A stretch of 64,000 bases of DNA from Acidobacteriota bacterium (GCA_016703965.1 JADJBB010000025.1:186001-250000); one strand, 5' to 3'. Positions 42,804 through 52,308 are shown, numbered from the stretch's first letter. Notes: generated by a model from the letters alone, not told the origin. Numbers and translations: made by a program.

Positions 42804-43670
42804 TTATGCCGCGACTGGTTTATTCTTGTACTGAACCAGGGTGTGCAGGCAGACGGTGGCGACTATTATGATGCCGCCGAGGATGGCCCAGTTTGAGGGG
42901 CGTTCGCCGACGAAGAGGAAGACCCAGACGGGGTTGAGGAGCGGTTCGATGAAGCCGATGATGCTGGCGTCGAGCGGGCGTGTGCCGCCTCTTACACCTT
43001 TTATAAATAGGATATAAGAGATCCCGATCTGAAATACGCCCAGGAATCCGACGGCGGCGTAATCCCGCCAGGTGGCGGTCGGGAATGCGGCGATACCGCT
43101 GGGCAGCGTGAGCAGGGCGAGCAGGAAATTGCCGTAGATGACGGTGATCGTGCCGCTCATTCCCATGGCCTTGGGGTGGCGAAGCAGCATGATGTAGAGG
43201 CCGAGAAAGATGCCGGAGCCGAGAGCCGCGATGTTGCCCTGGTAATCGCCGATCGAGAGGTCGCCGACGAAGAACAGGCTCATTCCGGCAAGACAAAAGA
43301 TGACGGTGATGAGATCACGGATGTGGAATTTTTCGCCGATAACGAACGGTGCGAGGATCAATATATATATTGGTGCGGTGTACTGGAGAAAGATGGCGTT
43401 CGCGGCGGTTGTGTGTTTGGTTGCCCAGACGAACAGAAATAGCAGCGTCGCGTAGATCACCGAGCACATCCCTCCGAAGGCGTTTATCCGCAGCCCGTCA
43501 CGCCACGTGATGATCAGCACCGTGATCCCGGCGAGCAGGGAACGAAAGAACGTGACCTGATAGGCGTCGAGATTTGTCGCGAGCTTGATGAACATGCCGC
43601 CGGTACTCCAGAGGAGTACCGCGATCAAAACCAGAGCGACCGGGGGAAAGGGTTTTTTGTCTTCGGACAC
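42804..43670 (-). CDS. EamA/DMT-family transporter
   Basis: 288 residues with ten hydrophobic helices in two EamA repeats; the first has LIAVLLWSTGGMFIKLATN and the second LGSGIFLGLYIMLLRHPK. The signature GFIEPLLNPVWVFLFVGERPSNWAILGGIIIV is typical of drug/metabolite exporters. Substrate unknown. It is followed by palindromes that may end its transcript. Upstream lies an ACGCAAAG-word hairpin. Confidence 0.9.
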   Translation of the reverse strand: MSEDKKPFPPVALVLIAVLLWSTGGMFIKLATNLDAYQVTFFRSLLAGITVLIITWRDGLRINAFGGMCSVIYATLLFLFVWATKHTTAANAIFLQYTAPIYILILAPFVIGEKFHIRDLITVIFCLAGMSLFFVGDLSIGDYQGNIAALGSGIFLGLYIMLLRHPKAMGMSGTITVIYGNFLLALLTLPSGIAAFPTATWRDYAAVGFLGVFQIGISYILFIKGVRGGTRPLDASIIGFIEPLLNPVWVFLFVGERPSNWAILGGIIIVATVCLHTLVQYKNKPVAA

Positions 43671-43723
43671 GTCGGTATTTTACCGCAAAGCCTGCGAGAC
43701 GCAGAGTTGGTACGAAGATTTTT

Positions 43724-43812
43724 AACGCAAAGACGCTAAGGGGAAAAGTAGCAAAGACGCAAAGGAAATTAGATCTTCCTTTGCGTCTTTGCCGTTTTAA
43801 CGACTTTGCGTT
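43724..43812. repeat. ACGCAAAG-word hairpin
   Basis: A 17-bp perfect stem (GCAAAGACGCAAAGGAA at 43751-43767, its complement at 43776-43792) has an 8-base loop. Outer arms AACGCAAAG and CTTTGCGTT extend it. The left flank repeats the exact word AACGCAAAGACGCTAAGG of the 33882 repeat. It separates the iron-sulphur gene from the transporter. Confidence 0.95.
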
Positions 43813-43819
43813 GAATAAC

Positions 43820-44860
43820 TTATTCGGCTGAAACTGCCGCCGCGAGAGTTTCGCGAAGCTTTTTCGCTGAGGTCGTATTCGGTTCGAGCTCGACATCCTC
43901 GACATTGCCGCGGACCTTCTTGCCGAAGACGGCGTTCCATGCCGGAATGACGATCGTGGCGTTGCCTGAGGCCTTTGCCTGGCAGGCGAGGCGGAGGAAT
44001 GGGTGGTCGCCTTCGGGTTGGTTATAGCCGAAGACCTTCATCGCACGGCGTTCGCGGCGGCTGACCTCGGTGAGCTTTTCGGCTCCGCCGAGGACGCCGA
44101 CCCAGCAGGTTCCGCAGCTTGCCGCGACGCATTCGACCGGGACGACGCCTTCCCAGCAGCGTTCGTCTTGTTTCTGCCAATTCCGCGAGCGATCGTTCGA
44201 CGAGGCGGACGATATCTCCTGCTCGTTGACGATCGTAAATTTCCCGTGTGACTTAGCATTCTCCCAAGCGACCGAATACTTTTTGTTGACCGTCTTGAGG
44301 AATCCAAACAGCCCCTGCGAATCGTCCTTGGCACGTTCGGCGATGACGGCGTTCGGTGATTTTGCCATGATGCCTTTCGGCTGTTCAACCTCGCCGGGAG
44401 CTGCCTTGAAAGCCTCGACGCCGACTTGATTTAAGGTGGCAAGGCCGATGATGACCATGGCGTTGATCATCTGGCGTTCGACGTGGAGCTTTTCCGCGAC
44501 GGCCATTCCGATGGCTTTGATCTCTTCGATGAGGGTCGGCGTGCTTTCCTTGAATACAACGGTTTCCGCCTCGATCGCTGCCTTTACGGTTTTCCAGTAG
44601 CGGTGTCCGTATAGGAAATGGTGTGACGAATCTATCTTGTCCTCGAGCCCGAATTTGCCTTGCAGGGCGACGCCCAGCTCGGCGGCCGCACGGTCTTCGG
44701 CGGCGTCGAGATAGCGTTTCAGGTCGAGCGGATAAAAGCGGAACCAGATCTGCAGAGCGTCCTTGTCCACATCGTGAACACAAGGCAAAAGCTCGTCCAC
44801 CGCTGCCAGCCAGTCGGCCTCAGTGAACTTCGAAAGGTAATCGGTTAATGCGTTACTCAT
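43820..44860 (-). CDS. Protein with C-terminal 2Fe-2S ferredoxin-like domain
   Basis: 346 residues from ATG 44858-44860. The N-terminal 210 residues are helical (LTDYLSKFTEADWLAAVDELLP, then RQMINAMVIIGLATLNQVG) and I recognise no family. The C-terminal region ECVAASCGTCWVGVLGGAE...LRLACQAK has the C-x4-C-x2-C...C spacing of plant-type [2Fe-2S] ferredoxins. No flavin or NAD motif is seen, so an electron-carrying or sensory protein is possible. The C-terminal tail is Lys/Glu rich. It is monocistronic by spacing. Confidence 0.65.
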   Translation of the reverse strand: MSNALTDYLSKFTEADWLAAVDELLPCVHDVDKDALQIWFRFYPLDLKRYLDAAEDRAAAELGVALQGKFGLEDKIDSSHHFLYGHRYWKTVKAAIEAETVVFKESTPTLIEEIKAIGMAVAEKLHVERQMINAMVIIGLATLNQVGVEAFKAAPGEVEQPKGIMAKSPNAVIAERAKDDSQGLFGFLKTVNKKYSVAWENAKSHGKFTIVNEQEISSASSNDRSRNWQKQDERCWEGVVPVECVAASCGTCWVGVLGGAEKLTEVSRRERRAMKVFGYNQPEGDHPFLRLACQAKASGNATIVIPAWNAVFGKKVRGNVEDVELEPNTTSAKKLRETLAAAVSAE

Positions 44861-45041
44861 AATCTTATAAAAGCAAAACAAGAAGTAAATCAAAAAAACG
44901 AGTGAGTATCAACCGTGCAGCCCGATACATCGTGTCTATCGGCTCCAGTGACGGCGATCATTTGTTGAAAAGCCCGGATATTCCGTGCTAATCTCGAGCA
45001 TCACTTTCCCCTAAGTCATTGAATTCCGGAGTTATCCCACG

Positions 45042-45995
45042 ATGAATAAGTGTATCCGCAAGAAAAGTTGGCTGTTTGCAGCGTTTCTGGTGCTGTTTGC
45101 GGCGGGGCTTGTGTATTCGCAGGACGACGAGGTTATCAGGATCAATGCGGATAACGTCACCGTGCCCGTTTCCGTTCTCGATCGCAGTGGCAAGTACATT
45201 TCGACGCTCAAGCAGTCGGATTTTAAGATATTTGAGGACGGCGTTGAGCAGGAGATCACTTCGTTCGAGACGACGGACGGATCGGTGACGGTTTTTATGC
45301 TGCTGGAGCGGAATGGGGCGATCAGGTTTCAGCTGCCGAGGCTGGTTGCGGCGGCGAATGCTTTTGTCAGGCAGATGAGAGACGAGGATCAGTTTACCGC
45401 TCTGACATTCGGGTCAAGCCTGGATACCTTGATAAAGGCGACGAAGATCAAAGACGTTCCAAAGGGGAACCGAATAGAAAAGCTGCCGGGTGACAACGGC
45501 ATCTTCTTATATGACGCTGTGGACAAGGTAGTCGACCGGATTCAAAAAGTGCCGGGCCGCAAAGCTATTGTTTTGTTTTCCGAAGGCCTCGACGCCGAGT
45601 TCTACGCAAACCCGAACGCGAAAGGCACGCTCAAAGACGCCGAGGAAAGCGGAGCGACGATCTACACCGTCAAATTCAATTCCCAGTCGCTGCTGATCGT
45701 CCCTGATCGCATCAAGCAAAGCAAAACGTATCAGGACAGTATCGCGAAAGCCCAAAAATACATGACCGACCTCGCTGCCCGAACCGGAGGCCGCACATTC
45801 GACGTCGAAAAGATCGAAGACCTAGACGCAACCTTTGCCGAAGTCGCCAGCGAACTAGTCCGCCAATACACCCTCGGCTACGCCCCCGCAAAAGCCGGAA
45901 CCAACGGCGAACGCCGCAAGATCACCGTCAAAGTAACCACCCCCGACGCCGTCGTCCGTGCGAGAAAAGAGGTCGTTTACAAAAAAGTGAAATAG
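45042..45995 (+). CDS. Exported VWFA-related protein, acidobacterial type
   Basis: 317 residues. Signal peptide 1-28 (LFAAFLVLFAAGLVYSQ). A short N-terminal beta domain (INADNVTVPVSVLDRSGKYISTLKQSDFKIFEDGVEQEI) leads into a von Willebrand A-like fold (VFMLLERNGAIRFQLPRLV, KAIVLFSEGLDAEF). The metal-binding DxSxS of classical VWA domains is altered here (LERNGA), as often in this acidobacterial family. The role is unknown, with surface adhesion as a possibility. It supports the taxonomic placement. The next gene follows after 19 bases. Confidence 0.85.
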   Translation: MNKCIRKKSWLFAAFLVLFAAGLVYSQDDEVIRINADNVTVPVSVLDRSGKYISTLKQSDFKIFEDGVEQEITSFETTDGSVTVFMLLERNGAIRFQLPRLVAAANAFVRQMRDEDQFTALTFGSSLDTLIKATKIKDVPKGNRIEKLPGDNGIFLYDAVDKVVDRIQKVPGRKAIVLFSEGLDAEFYANPNAKGTLKDAEESGATIYTVKFNSQSLLIVPDRIKQSKTYQDSIAKAQKYMTDLAARTGGRTFDVEKIEDLDATFAEVASELVRQYTLGYAPAKAGTNGERRKITVKVTTPDAVVRARKEVVYKKVK

Positions 45996-46014
45996 GCATA
46001 TCATTCCCACCATT

Positions 46015-47538
46015 ATGCTGACGAAACTCTCTCATTTTCGCTACGTCGCGGCCATTCTCTCGATACTCGCCATCGCACAGATAGTCGCCGCCCAGAAACC
46101 GATTCCGACACCCGAACGCAACCGCGATATCGTTGCTCTGCTTAATGACGCCCGGCTCGCAGCCCCGGAATTGGCGGTAGATACTTTTCTTAAGGTTGTC
46201 GAATCAAAAAAGGTCACCGATCCGGTTTGGCGGAAGGAGATCATTGACGAGGCGTTGAGGACGATCGATGAGGTGCAGTATGCGATGCCGATGCAGCCGG
46301 CATATGGAGGTACTGTCGAGCGGGGTAATCTGCTGCAATCTACCGAAGAATACGTTCGAGCGGCTGGCTTTTCGAGGAACCTGGATCGGCTGTCATTTCG
46401 CGGGAGGGTCATTACGCTTCTGCTCGAAACCGACAAGGAGCGGGCGAAGAACATGATATTTCAGATGGGAGGCGATCTTGGTCTGAAGCCACGCACATGT
46501 GAAGATGCTCTCACATATTCGCCAATTAGCATCTACCCGGTCGTGATCAACGTTGCTAAAGCTGTTTTCAGCGATAAGCAGGTTGCCGAAGGGCAGAGGG
46601 CACTTTTCGTCGCCCCGTGGATAGAAAACATCGAATCACCACGCCAAATATCTCCGGCACTCGATATCGTAAAGCAATTTCAGTCCTCACCAAGCGAGCG
46701 GCAATTACTCTATAACGCTGCATCCAGGGCGATCGACCGAAATTTTAAGGACGACCGGTCATTTACCTACAGGTGGGAATCGATCGCTGCCCGCGTAGGG
46801 AAATTGAGCGAAGGCGAGGCAGATCCGCATAAAAGCGATCTAATGAATGCCTTTCGGGGAATGCTGCTTAAGAATCTTCGCGGTACTCGCTGCAAAGATA
46901 ACGAGATCAAAAAAGATGAGCCGCTTCCGGATTATATCGAAGCGGTGAATAAGATCCTGAGCGAAAAGCCCATCACGTTAGAAGACATAAGCACTGCTGA
47001 ATATAAGGGCACGCCCAATCTCGTCAACATAATAAAGAAGTCGACTGGAGCCAGTAAGTTTCGCGACGAGCTGCTAACGGTCCGCGACCAGCAGATCGTG
47101 GATAACAAGATCGTTAATCACGACGTAAACGATATCGCTTGGGCGGGCCGCGTCGTCGAGTTAATTGACAGAGTCCTTTCTTTCGAAGGAGGAGATAGCG
47201 AGACTGAGCGGGAATTGCTCTTTATTAAAGCAGGTTTTGTGGGAGGCATGATGTCAGGCATCGGCCCTGGCGATCTGCGGAAAGCAGTGGCTCGCAAATA
47301 CATAAGACTACTTACCGGATCGAAGCTGCAAAAGGAAAGCTTCATTGAATGGCGATTCTGGATCGCCGATGCTGAACGGATGGCGTCCGATTCATTTGAC
47401 GAGATCGCTGGTGAGTTTCCTAATTCGAATCTTAAAGTTATAGTAGGTATCAATAGGTTACTGAAAGAGCCGGAAAAGGATAAGAAGCCTGTTTCGGTTC
47501 CAACTTCTAAGCCGCCGAGTGTCCCGGTGAAACCTTGA
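46015..47538 (+). CDS. Secreted protein of unknown function
   Basis: 507 residues. Signal peptide about 1-27 (VAAILSILAIAQIVAAQ). The rest is mostly helical with no recognised domain; segments such as ARLAAPELAVDTFLKVVESKKV and ERQLLYNAASRAIDRNFKD suggest an alpha-solenoid. The C-terminus is a short Pro/Val/Ser linker (VSVPTSKPPSVPVKP). It is probably co-transcribed with the VWFA-related gene (19 bases). Codon pattern is normal for the region. Confidence 0.65.
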   Translation: MLTKLSHFRYVAAILSILAIAQIVAAQKPIPTPERNRDIVALLNDARLAAPELAVDTFLKVVESKKVTDPVWRKEIIDEALRTIDEVQYAMPMQPAYGGTVERGNLLQSTEEYVRAAGFSRNLDRLSFRGRVITLLLETDKERAKNMIFQMGGDLGLKPRTCEDALTYSPISIYPVVINVAKAVFSDKQVAEGQRALFVAPWIENIESPRQISPALDIVKQFQSSPSERQLLYNAASRAIDRNFKDDRSFTYRWESIAARVGKLSEGEADPHKSDLMNAFRGMLLKNLRGTRCKDNEIKKDEPLPDYIEAVNKILSEKPITLEDISTAEYKGTPNLVNIIKKSTGASKFRDELLTVRDQQIVDNKIVNHDVNDIAWAGRVVELIDRVLSFEGGDSETERELLFIKAGFVGGMMSGIGPGDLRKAVARKYIRLLTGSKLQKESFIEWRFWIADAERMASDSFDEIAGEFPNSNLKVIVGINRLLKEPEKDKKPVSVPTSKPPSVPVKP

Positions 47539-47560
47539 TCGAAAATATTCCCACATCCGC

Positions 47561-47589
47561 TTGACACGGCTTTACTTAAATCATAATAT
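47561..47589 (+). promoter_or_regulatory. Sigma-70 type promoter upstream of rpsL
   Basis: TTGACA (47561-47566), a 17-base spacer, then TAATAT (47584-47589): a perfect -35, optimal spacing and a five-of-six -10. It points to the rpsL operon about 400 bases downstream. Confidence 0.8.
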
Positions 47590-47893
47590 CTAAAGTTTCG
47601 GACTTGACCGTCTGGTTTTACCTTGCAGTTTCTTAGGAAATAGCAGCGTAGATATTTGAGAATTGAAACACGGATTGTTGCGTAAAAGCGTCTATCTCTT
47701 GACGTTGGCGAATAACGCCCCACCCGCTACCGCAGGTGGTACCGACCTTTATGCCACGCTACAGCAAAGTTTCTTTTCTCTGAGAGTTAGTACATTTTAT
47801 TTAATTCTTGTCAGCGAGAGCTGCTTGAACTAACTGCCGGATTTATTTCGGCAAGAGTCAGGTAAGACGTTAGTTTTGCCTTTTAAACACGAA

Positions 47894-47980
47894 CGATCTT
47901 AGATCTTAGGTCTTTGATCTTGGAAATTGAGGACAGCGAAGCGGTCTAAGGTAAGGCCGAAGATCAAAGTTCAAAGATCA
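47894..47980. repeat. Heptamer hairpin before rpsL
   Basis: Left arm: CGATCTT, AGATCTT, AGGTCTT, TGATCTT (47894-47921). Right arm: AAGATCA, AAGTTCA, AAGATCA (47960-47980), the reverse complement of the same word. Confidence 0.9.
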
Positions 47981-47991
47981 GGTTTTTGAGT

Positions 47992-48372
47992 ATGCCGACA
48001 ATTAACCAATTAGTACGCAAGGGACGACAGGCTGTTAAGTATAAGACGGCGAGTCCGGCTTTGCAGGCCAATCCGCAGAAGCGTGGCGTCTGCACACGTG
48101 TTTACACCTCGACCCCAAAGAAGCCTAACTCGGCTCTTCGTAAGGTCGCCCGTGTGCGTTTGACCAACCAGATCGAAGTTACTACATATATCCCGGGTAT
48201 CGGGCATAACTTGCAGGAACACTCGATCGTGCTCATCCGCGGCGGCCGTGTTAAGGATCTTCCGGGTGTGCGTTACCACGTCATCCGCGGAACGCTGGAT
48301 GCCTCTGGAGTTGCGAACCGCAACCAGTCGCGTTCGAAGTATGGTGCGAAACGTCCGAAGGGAGCGAAATAG
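47992..48372 (+). CDS. rpsL: 30S ribosomal protein S12
   Basis: 126 residues from ATG 47992 (MPTINQLVRKGR); a TTG six bases upstream is rejected. S12 is part of the decoding centre. The streptomycin-site loops TPKKPNSALRKVARVRL and GRVKDLPGVRYH are intact. First gene of the str part of the operon, with rpsG two bases after its stop. Confidence 0.98.
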   Translation: MPTINQLVRKGRQAVKYKTASPALQANPQKRGVCTRVYTSTPKKPNSALRKVARVRLTNQIEVTTYIPGIGHNLQEHSIVLIRGGRVKDLPGVRYHVIRGTLDASGVANRNQSRSKYGAKRPKGAK

Positions 48373-48374
48373 TA

Positions 48375-48845
48375 ATGGCAAGACGTAGAACAGCAGGAAG
48401 AAGAGAAGTTTTACCGGATCCGATCTACAACAGCATCGGCGTCACCAAGTTCATCAATGGCTTGATGTGGGAAGGTAAAAAGACCGTTGCCGAAGAGATC
48501 TTTTACGGTGCAATGACCAAGCTGGCTGAAAAGACCGGCGAAGACGCTCTTAAGATGTTTAAGAAAGCTCTTGATTCGGTCGCACCTACACTGGAAGTCA
48601 AATCACGCCGTATTGGCGGTGCAACTTACCAGGTGCCGCTCGAAGTCACCCGCGACCGCCGCAATACGCTGGCAATTCGCTGGATCGTGACGAACGCTCG
48701 CAACCGCAGCGAAAAAACGATGGAAGATCGTTTGGTCGGCGAACTGATGGACACCATCAACGGACGCGGCGGAGCGATGAAGAAGAAGGACGACGTCCAC
48801 CGTATGGCAGAGGCGAACAAGGCGTTCGCTCACTATAGATTTTAA
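48375..48845 (+). CDS. rpsG: 30S ribosomal protein S7
   Basis: 156 residues, typical length. S7 nucleates the 30S head. The N-terminus MARRRTAGRREVLPDPIYNS, the core GKKTVAEEIFYGAM and the C-terminal DVHRMAEANKAFAHYRF are standard. It follows rpsL by two bases. Confidence 0.98.
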   Translation: MARRRTAGRREVLPDPIYNSIGVTKFINGLMWEGKKTVAEEIFYGAMTKLAEKTGEDALKMFKKALDSVAPTLEVKSRRIGGATYQVPLEVTRDRRNTLAIRWIVTNARNRSEKTMEDRLVGELMDTINGRGGAMKKKDDVHRMAEANKAFAHYRF

Positions 48846-48860
48846 GAGATTTTTGATCGC

Positions 48861-48922
48861 TGATCTTTGACCTTTGAAAGAAGGCGAGATCAAAGGTCAA
48901 AAGTCGAAGATCCAAGGTCAGA
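48861..48922. repeat. Heptamer hairpin between rpsG and fusA
   Basis: TTTGACCTTTGA (48866-48877) and its exact complement (48890-48901) form a 12-bp stem. The right side is five phased heptamers: GATCAAA, GGTCAAA, AGTCGAA, GATCCAA, GGTCAGA (48888-48922). Confidence 0.92.
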
Positions 48923-48928
48923 GATTTT

Positions 48929-51031
48929 ATGGCTAACATTAGCTTAGACAAATTTAGAAACATCGGCATCATGGCCCATATCGACGCGGGTAAGACCACG
49001 GCGACTGAGCGTATTTTGTATTACACCGGCGTTTCGCACAAGATCGGCGAAGTTCATGAGGGAACGGCGACGATGGACTGGATGGAGCAGGAGCAGGAGC
49101 GTGGTATTACTATTACCTCCGCTGCAACTACCTGTTTCTGGACGCGTAACAACGTCGAGCATCGCATTAATATTATCGATACACCGGGACACGTTGACTT
49201 CACGATGGAAGTTGAGCGGTCTCTTCGTGTTTTGGACGGTGCGGTTTGTGTTTTTGACGGTGTCGCTGGTGTGGAACCTCAGTCGGAAACGGTTTGGCGT
49301 CAGGCTGATAAATACGGCGTGCCGCGTATCTGCTTTATCAATAAGCTTGATCGTGCGGGTGCTTCGTTCGAACGCTCGTTCCAGTCGATCCTTGATCGTC
49401 TCGGAGCTAACGCGGTTGCGATGCAGATCCCGATCGGTATTGAGGAGCACTTCGTCGGCGTTGTCGATCTGATCACGATGAAGGCTTTCGTGTGGAGCAA
49501 CGAGGCAAAAGGTGCAAATTACGACATCACGGATATCCCGGCTGATCTCGTTGACCTTGCTAAAGAGACCCGCGAAAAATTGGTTGAAGCCGTATCGGCG
49601 ATCGATGACGATCTGATGATGAAATACCTCGAAGGCGAGGAAATTTCTGAAGCGGAGATCCGCAAAGCACTTCGTGCGGGAACGCTCGCTATGAAGATCG
49701 TGCCGGTTTTCACCGGTTCGGCATTCAAGAATAAAGGTGTTCAGACGCTGCTTGACGCAGTAGTCGATTTCCTCCCGAGCCCGCTCGATATTCCTGCCAT
49801 CGAAGGCACAAATCCTAAATCAGGCGAAATTGAAAGCCGTCCGCCGGATGCGAAAGCTCCGTTCTCGGGACTGGTCTTTAAGTTGATGGCAGATAAGCAC
49901 TTAGGTCAGTTGGCATTCGTGCGTATCTATTCGGGTACAGTTACCTCGGGTTCGTATGTGACGAACACGATCAAAGATTCAAAAGAACGTGTCGGACGTT
50001 TGATGCTCATGCACGCTAACAAGCGTGAAGACGTCGAAACGGCTTCGGCGGGCGAGATCGTTGCTATCGGCGGTATGAAAAATACCACGACCGGCGACAC
50101 TGTCGCTGATGAGTCGAAACCGATCATTCTTGAGTCGATGGACTTTCCGGAACCGGTCGTTCGCGTCGCGGTTGAACCGAAAACGCGTGCTGACCAAGAC
50201 AAAATGGGCACGGCTCTTAACCGCCTTGCTCAGGAAGATCCCAGCTTCCGTGTCACCAGCGACCACGAAACGGGCCAGACGATCATCGCCGGAATGGGCG
50301 AGCTTCATCTTGAGATCATTGTCGATCGTATGAAGCGTGAGTTCGGCGTCGAAGCAAACGTTGGTAAACCGCAGGTTGCGTACCGCGAAACCATCACCGC
50401 ATCGGCACCTGGTAAAGAGATCTACAAGAAACAGTCGGGTGGCCGTGGTAAATTCGGCCACGTCGAGCTCGAGATCGAGCCGGCTCCGGGCGAAGGATTT
50501 GTCTTCGAGGACAAGATCACCGGTGGTTCGATCCCGAGACAGTTCATCAAGCCGACGATGGAAGGCATCCGCGATGCGATGGGCCGAGGATATTTGGCCG
50601 GATACGAACTCGTCGATATCAAGGTTCGTCTACTTTTCGGTTCCTACCACGAAGTGGACTCGGACGAAATTTCGTTCAAATTAGCCGGATCATTCGCATT
50701 CCAGGATGCAGTGAAGAAAGCCAAGCCGGTCCTTCTCGAACCGATCATGCGTATCGAAGTCGTTACGCCTGAAGAATACATGGGGGCTGTCAACGGCGAT
50801 CTTAACCGTCGTCGCGGACAGATCGATTCGATGGCACCGCGTCCGGGTAATGTTTCGGTTGTTACGGCATTTGTTCCGCTTTCGGAAATGTTCGGATACA
50901 CGACCGATCTTAGAAGTTCGACACAGGGACGTGCAACTTCGAGTATGCATTTTGAGCGATATGCAGAGGCTCCGCGTAACGTCGCTGAGGAAGTTATCGC
51001 AAAGATCAAGGGAACGGGTGTAAGCACCTAA
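48929..51031 (+). CDS. fusA: Elongation factor G
   Basis: 700 residues; the GTPase that translocates tRNA and mRNA. G1 AHIDAGKTT at about residue 17, the switch I region RGITITSAATT and G3 DTPGHVDF. G4 NKLD is followed by domain II and the domain IV segment YRETITASAPGKEIYKKQSGGRGKFGHVE. Domain V ends in RGRATSSMHFERYAEAPRN-like sequence. Intact; str operon. Confidence 0.98.
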   Translation: MANISLDKFRNIGIMAHIDAGKTTATERILYYTGVSHKIGEVHEGTATMDWMEQEQERGITITSAATTCFWTRNNVEHRINIIDTPGHVDFTMEVERSLRVLDGAVCVFDGVAGVEPQSETVWRQADKYGVPRICFINKLDRAGASFERSFQSILDRLGANAVAMQIPIGIEEHFVGVVDLITMKAFVWSNEAKGANYDITDIPADLVDLAKETREKLVEAVSAIDDDLMMKYLEGEEISEAEIRKALRAGTLAMKIVPVFTGSAFKNKGVQTLLDAVVDFLPSPLDIPAIEGTNPKSGEIESRPPDAKAPFSGLVFKLMADKHLGQLAFVRIYSGTVTSGSYVTNTIKDSKERVGRLMLMHANKREDVETASAGEIVAIGGMKNTTTGDTVADESKPIILESMDFPEPVVRVAVEPKTRADQDKMGTALNRLAQEDPSFRVTSDHETGQTIIAGMGELHLEIIVDRMKREFGVEANVGKPQVAYRETITASAPGKEIYKKQSGGRGKFGHVELEIEPAPGEGFVFEDKITGGSIPRQFIKPTMEGIRDAMGRGYLAGYELVDIKVRLLFGSYHEVDSDEISFKLAGSFAFQDAVKKAKPVLLEPIMRIEVVTPEEYMGAVNGDLNRRRGQIDSMAPRPGNVSVVTAFVPLSEMFGYTTDLRSSTQGRATSSMHFERYAEAPRNVAEEVIAKIKGTGVST

Positions 51032-51112
51032 GAAATTAGAAATTTTGGCGGCAACGCTCGCCAGTGTTTTGGTAGACCCGAAACCGCTAGATTTGAGATC
51101 TGAAATTTAGGA
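51032..51112. repeat. Word-repeat spacer between fusA and tuf (weak)
   Basis: AGAAATT/AGAAATT on the left and TGAGATC/TGAAATT on the right give a poor inverted pairing around AAATTT. The clearest member of this spacer class is elsewhere; I list this one as possible. Confidence 0.45.
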
Positions 51113-51118
51113 GAAGTC

Positions 51119-52306
51119 ATGAGTAAAGAGAAATTCGACCGAAGTAAGCCGCACGTGAATATTGGGACGATCGGGCACGTAGACCACGGCAAGACGACAT
51201 TGACGGCGGCTATCACGAAAGTGATGTCGAAGCATAACGCGAAGATGACGTTTAGATCGTTTGATTCGATCGACAACGCTCCTGAGGAAAAGGCTCGTGG
51301 TATTACAATTGCGACCTCACACGTTGAGTATGAGACGGCAAACCGTCACTATGCCCACGTTGATTGTCCGGGCCACGCTGACTATGTCAAGAACATGATC
51401 ACGGGAGCTGCCCAGATGGACGGAGCGATCCTCGTCGTAGCAGCAACGGACGGCCCAATGCCGCAGACCCGTGAGCACATCCTGCTTGCACGTCAGGTTG
51501 GCGTGCCTTCGATGGTTGTCTTTATGAACAAGGCAGACATGGTCGATGACGCCGAACTGCTGGAACTGGTCGACATGGAGATCCGCGAACTTCTCAGCTC
51601 ATACGAATTCCCGGGCGACGATACACCGATCACCCAGGGCTCAGCACTGAGAGCACTCGAAGGCGACCCGGCATGGGAAGTAAAGATCGACGAGCTGATG
51701 CAGACGGTGGATGATTTCATCCCGACCCCTGCTCGTGAGACTGACAAGCCGTTCCTGATGCCTGTTGAAGATATCTTCACGATCCAGGGCCGCGGGACAG
51801 TGGCAACCGGAAGAATCGAACGCGGCGTTATCAACGTCAACGAGCCGGTCGAGATCGTCGGTATCAAAGACACAAGAAACTCGGTCGTAACGGGCGTCGA
51901 AATGTTCAAGAAGCTTCTCGATTCAGGCATGGCAGGCGACAACGTCGGCCTTCTGCTGAGAGGCGTCGAGCGTAAAGAGATCGAACGCGGACAGGTTATT
52001 GCCAAACCGGGCTCGATCACACCGCACACGAAGTTCAAGGCTGAGGCATACGTCCTCACGAAAGAAGAAGGCGGCCGCCACACCCCGTTCTTTACGGGAT
52101 ATCGCCCGCAGTTCTACTTCAGAACAACGGACGTGACGGGCGTCGCACACTTGCCGGCAGGCGTTGAAATGGTCATGCCGGGCGACAACATCCAGATGGA
52201 GATCGAGCTTATCGCTCCGATCGCCATGGAAAAGGGACTCCGCTTCGCTATCCGCGAAGGCGGCAGAACGGTTGGAGCCGGAACGGTTTCAGAAGTAGTT
52301 TTGTAA
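51119..52306 (+). CDS. tuf: Elongation factor Tu
   Basis: 395 residues; delivers aminoacyl-tRNA. GHVDHGKTT at about residue 19, RGITIATSHVEYET, DCPGHADYVKNMITGAAQMD and NKADMVDD are intact. Domain II VFTIQGRGTVATGRIERG-like region and domain III (GAGTVSEVVL end) are complete. It sits between fusA and rpsJ. Confidence 0.98.
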   Translation: MSKEKFDRSKPHVNIGTIGHVDHGKTTLTAAITKVMSKHNAKMTFRSFDSIDNAPEEKARGITIATSHVEYETANRHYAHVDCPGHADYVKNMITGAAQMDGAILVVAATDGPMPQTREHILLARQVGVPSMVVFMNKADMVDDAELLELVDMEIRELLSSYEFPGDDTPITQGSALRALEGDPAWEVKIDELMQTVDDFIPTPARETDKPFLMPVEDIFTIQGRGTVATGRIERGVINVNEPVEIVGIKDTRNSVVTGVEMFKKLLDSGMAGDNVGLLLRGVERKEIERGQVIAKPGSITPHTKFKAEAYVLTKEEGGRHTPFFTGYRPQFYFRTTDVTGVAHLPAGVEMVMPGDNIQMEIELIAPIAMEKGLRFAIREGGRTVGAGTVSEVVL

Positions 52307-52308
52307 GT

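Larger units (their letters stand above)
47539..47991. other. Promoter and long leader of the str operon, 453 bp
   Basis: This region contains the promoter at 47561, about 300 bases of leader without a convincing gene, and a heptamer hairpin just before rpsL. A minus-strand frame (47118-47723) overlaps the previous gene and is not credible. Confidence 0.6.

Noticed and set aside
47118..47723. 201-residue minus-strand frame before the str operon
   Set aside because: Mostly antisense to the C-terminal end of the secreted 507-residue protein, and it crosses the rpsL promoter.
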